Shown here one piece after another: positions 63,173 through 64,000 of a DNA stretch of 64,000 nt. The stretch lies in the NCBI GenBank assembly GCA_000499405.2, contig HG738137.1:9597459-9661458 (forward strand), in the 5' to 3' direction. Below the pieces are notes generated by a model that made no database searches, was not told the DNA's origin, and saw only the letters and a program-made list of their open reading frames with translations. Position numbers and translations under genes: made by a program. The DNA comes from Onchocerca volvulus (lineage: Eukaryota > Nematoda > Chromadorea > Rhabditida > Onchocercidae). Each line of letters opens with the position of its first letter. Positions within the stretch are counted from its first letter, which is position 1.

Positions 63173-64000
63173 AAATTATAATTTCTGAAATGTAATCTAA
63201 ATGATGGGAGGATAATATCTTAATTTAGATGAAAAAAAATATTTTGCAAAGATTCCATATGCACAATTAAAATATCTTTCTTTTCCTTTTTTTTTTTTTT
63301 TTTCATCTTTATCGAAATGTTAATATTCAATCTGAGGAAATTAACAGCTGAATTTTGGAATTGAAAAAGCAAAATTTTCTAATTAGATAGCAAAATAAAA
63401 TGAGACACCCGTAGAGAATTGATTTTAGACTTTCTAACAATTCATTTGGGTAAATGGATGAAACTTTTAGAAAGATAATTGGATAAAAAGTAATAAACTA
63501 AGTTGCTTCCATCCTATCATACAATTTACAAATATCGATTATCATCGAATTATACCATCAGAAAGATTTGTAGAAATTTCTAAAAAATTCAAAAAAAAAA
63601 AAAAAAAAAAGCTTCCTATCGATGGAAATTAATGAATTTGATTTGATTTATATTCGTTCCCTTTTTCCTTACTTTTCCATTTCACATTTCTATTAACAGG
63701 TATGTTTTTTTTATTGGCAAATAAGTTTTTTTTTTCTTTTTTTTTTTTTTTTTAAATAAATACAAATACTTTTTCTGTTGCATTCTGATTCATCTATTTA
63801 ATTGACATTACTCTTCCAGAATGACATCACAGTGTGTCCTTTTTGATGCATTTAAATTTTGGCAAACAAAATTTAATTACTCATCTTATTATTACTCATC
63901 CTGAAATTTGTATTAATATAATGAATCACATTATAAGTGATCAACAAACATCATGCTTTTTGTGATTTTTTATAATTTATGTTATTTTGGCAATAATAAT

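Larger units (their letters stand above)
51081..64000. other. Gene desert after DMAP1
   Basis: About 13 kb in which no exon with splice support and family similarity could be found on either strand. The sequence is AT-rich with many homopolymers, an inverted repeat, a 43-bp direct repeat, degenerate CTTTT-rich tracts near 55830-55945, and a 63-nt T run. The first few hundred bases should be the DMAP1 3' UTR. Very short exons or non-coding RNAs could escape notice. Confidence 0.55.

Noticed and set aside
1..64000. tRNA or rRNA genes
   Set aside because: No cloverleaf with conserved A and B boxes and no rRNA-like segment was noticed by eye. A covariance-model scan would be needed to exclude small RNA genes.

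Overview
This looks like a nuclear genomic segment of a parasitic nematode. A spirurid or filarial worm is the best guess, but that is an inference. The DNA is very A+T-rich and dotted with long A or T homopolymers. Genes are split into many short exons by AT-rich GT-AG introns ending in TTTCAG-like acceptors. The proteins are clearly metazoan: a Blimp-1/PRDM1-type factor, an SLC24-type exchanger and a DMAP1 orthologue. A decayed Pao/BEL LTR retrotransposon also fits a nematode.

Layout. 1-8545: gene-poor, with simple repeats and two small tandem arrays, upstream of blmp-1. 8546-14961 (+): blmp-1, eleven visible exon blocks, with a sequence discontinuity inside the PR domain. 14962-17634: convergent intergenic gap. 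17635-25860 (-): a complete K+-dependent Na+/Ca2+ exchanger in 16 exons, reading in one frame to about 648 residues. 25861-34877: about 9 kb without recognisable genes, with microsatellites and an AT-rich foldback. 34878-38846 (+): LTR element with gag and protease remnants, a pol that stops near its start, and then an unrelated coiled-coil ORF before the 3' LTR. 38847-41899: no recognised gene. 41900-44933 (-): single-pass membrane protein of unknown function with a thrombospondin-type-1-like ectodomain; its 5' end was not found. 44934-46933: spacer with a 293-bp inverted-repeat element. 46934-51080 (+): DMAP1 (EKL-4) orthologue in 12 exons. 51081-64000: about 13 kb gene desert with foldback and tandem repeats and a 63-nt T run.

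The genes do not form one pathway. blmp-1 is a developmental transcription repressor, the exchanger handles calcium at membranes, and DMAP1 is a subunit of the NuA4/TIP60 and SWR1-type chromatin complexes. The most unusual feature is the retroelement, in which most of pol is replaced by a coiled-coil ORF followed by its own AATAAA signal. This suggests capture of a cellular transcript. Second is the missing centre of the blmp-1 PR domain, which is either a real deletion or an assembly error. All exon borders were set by hand from splice signals, phase and family similarity; no search was run.
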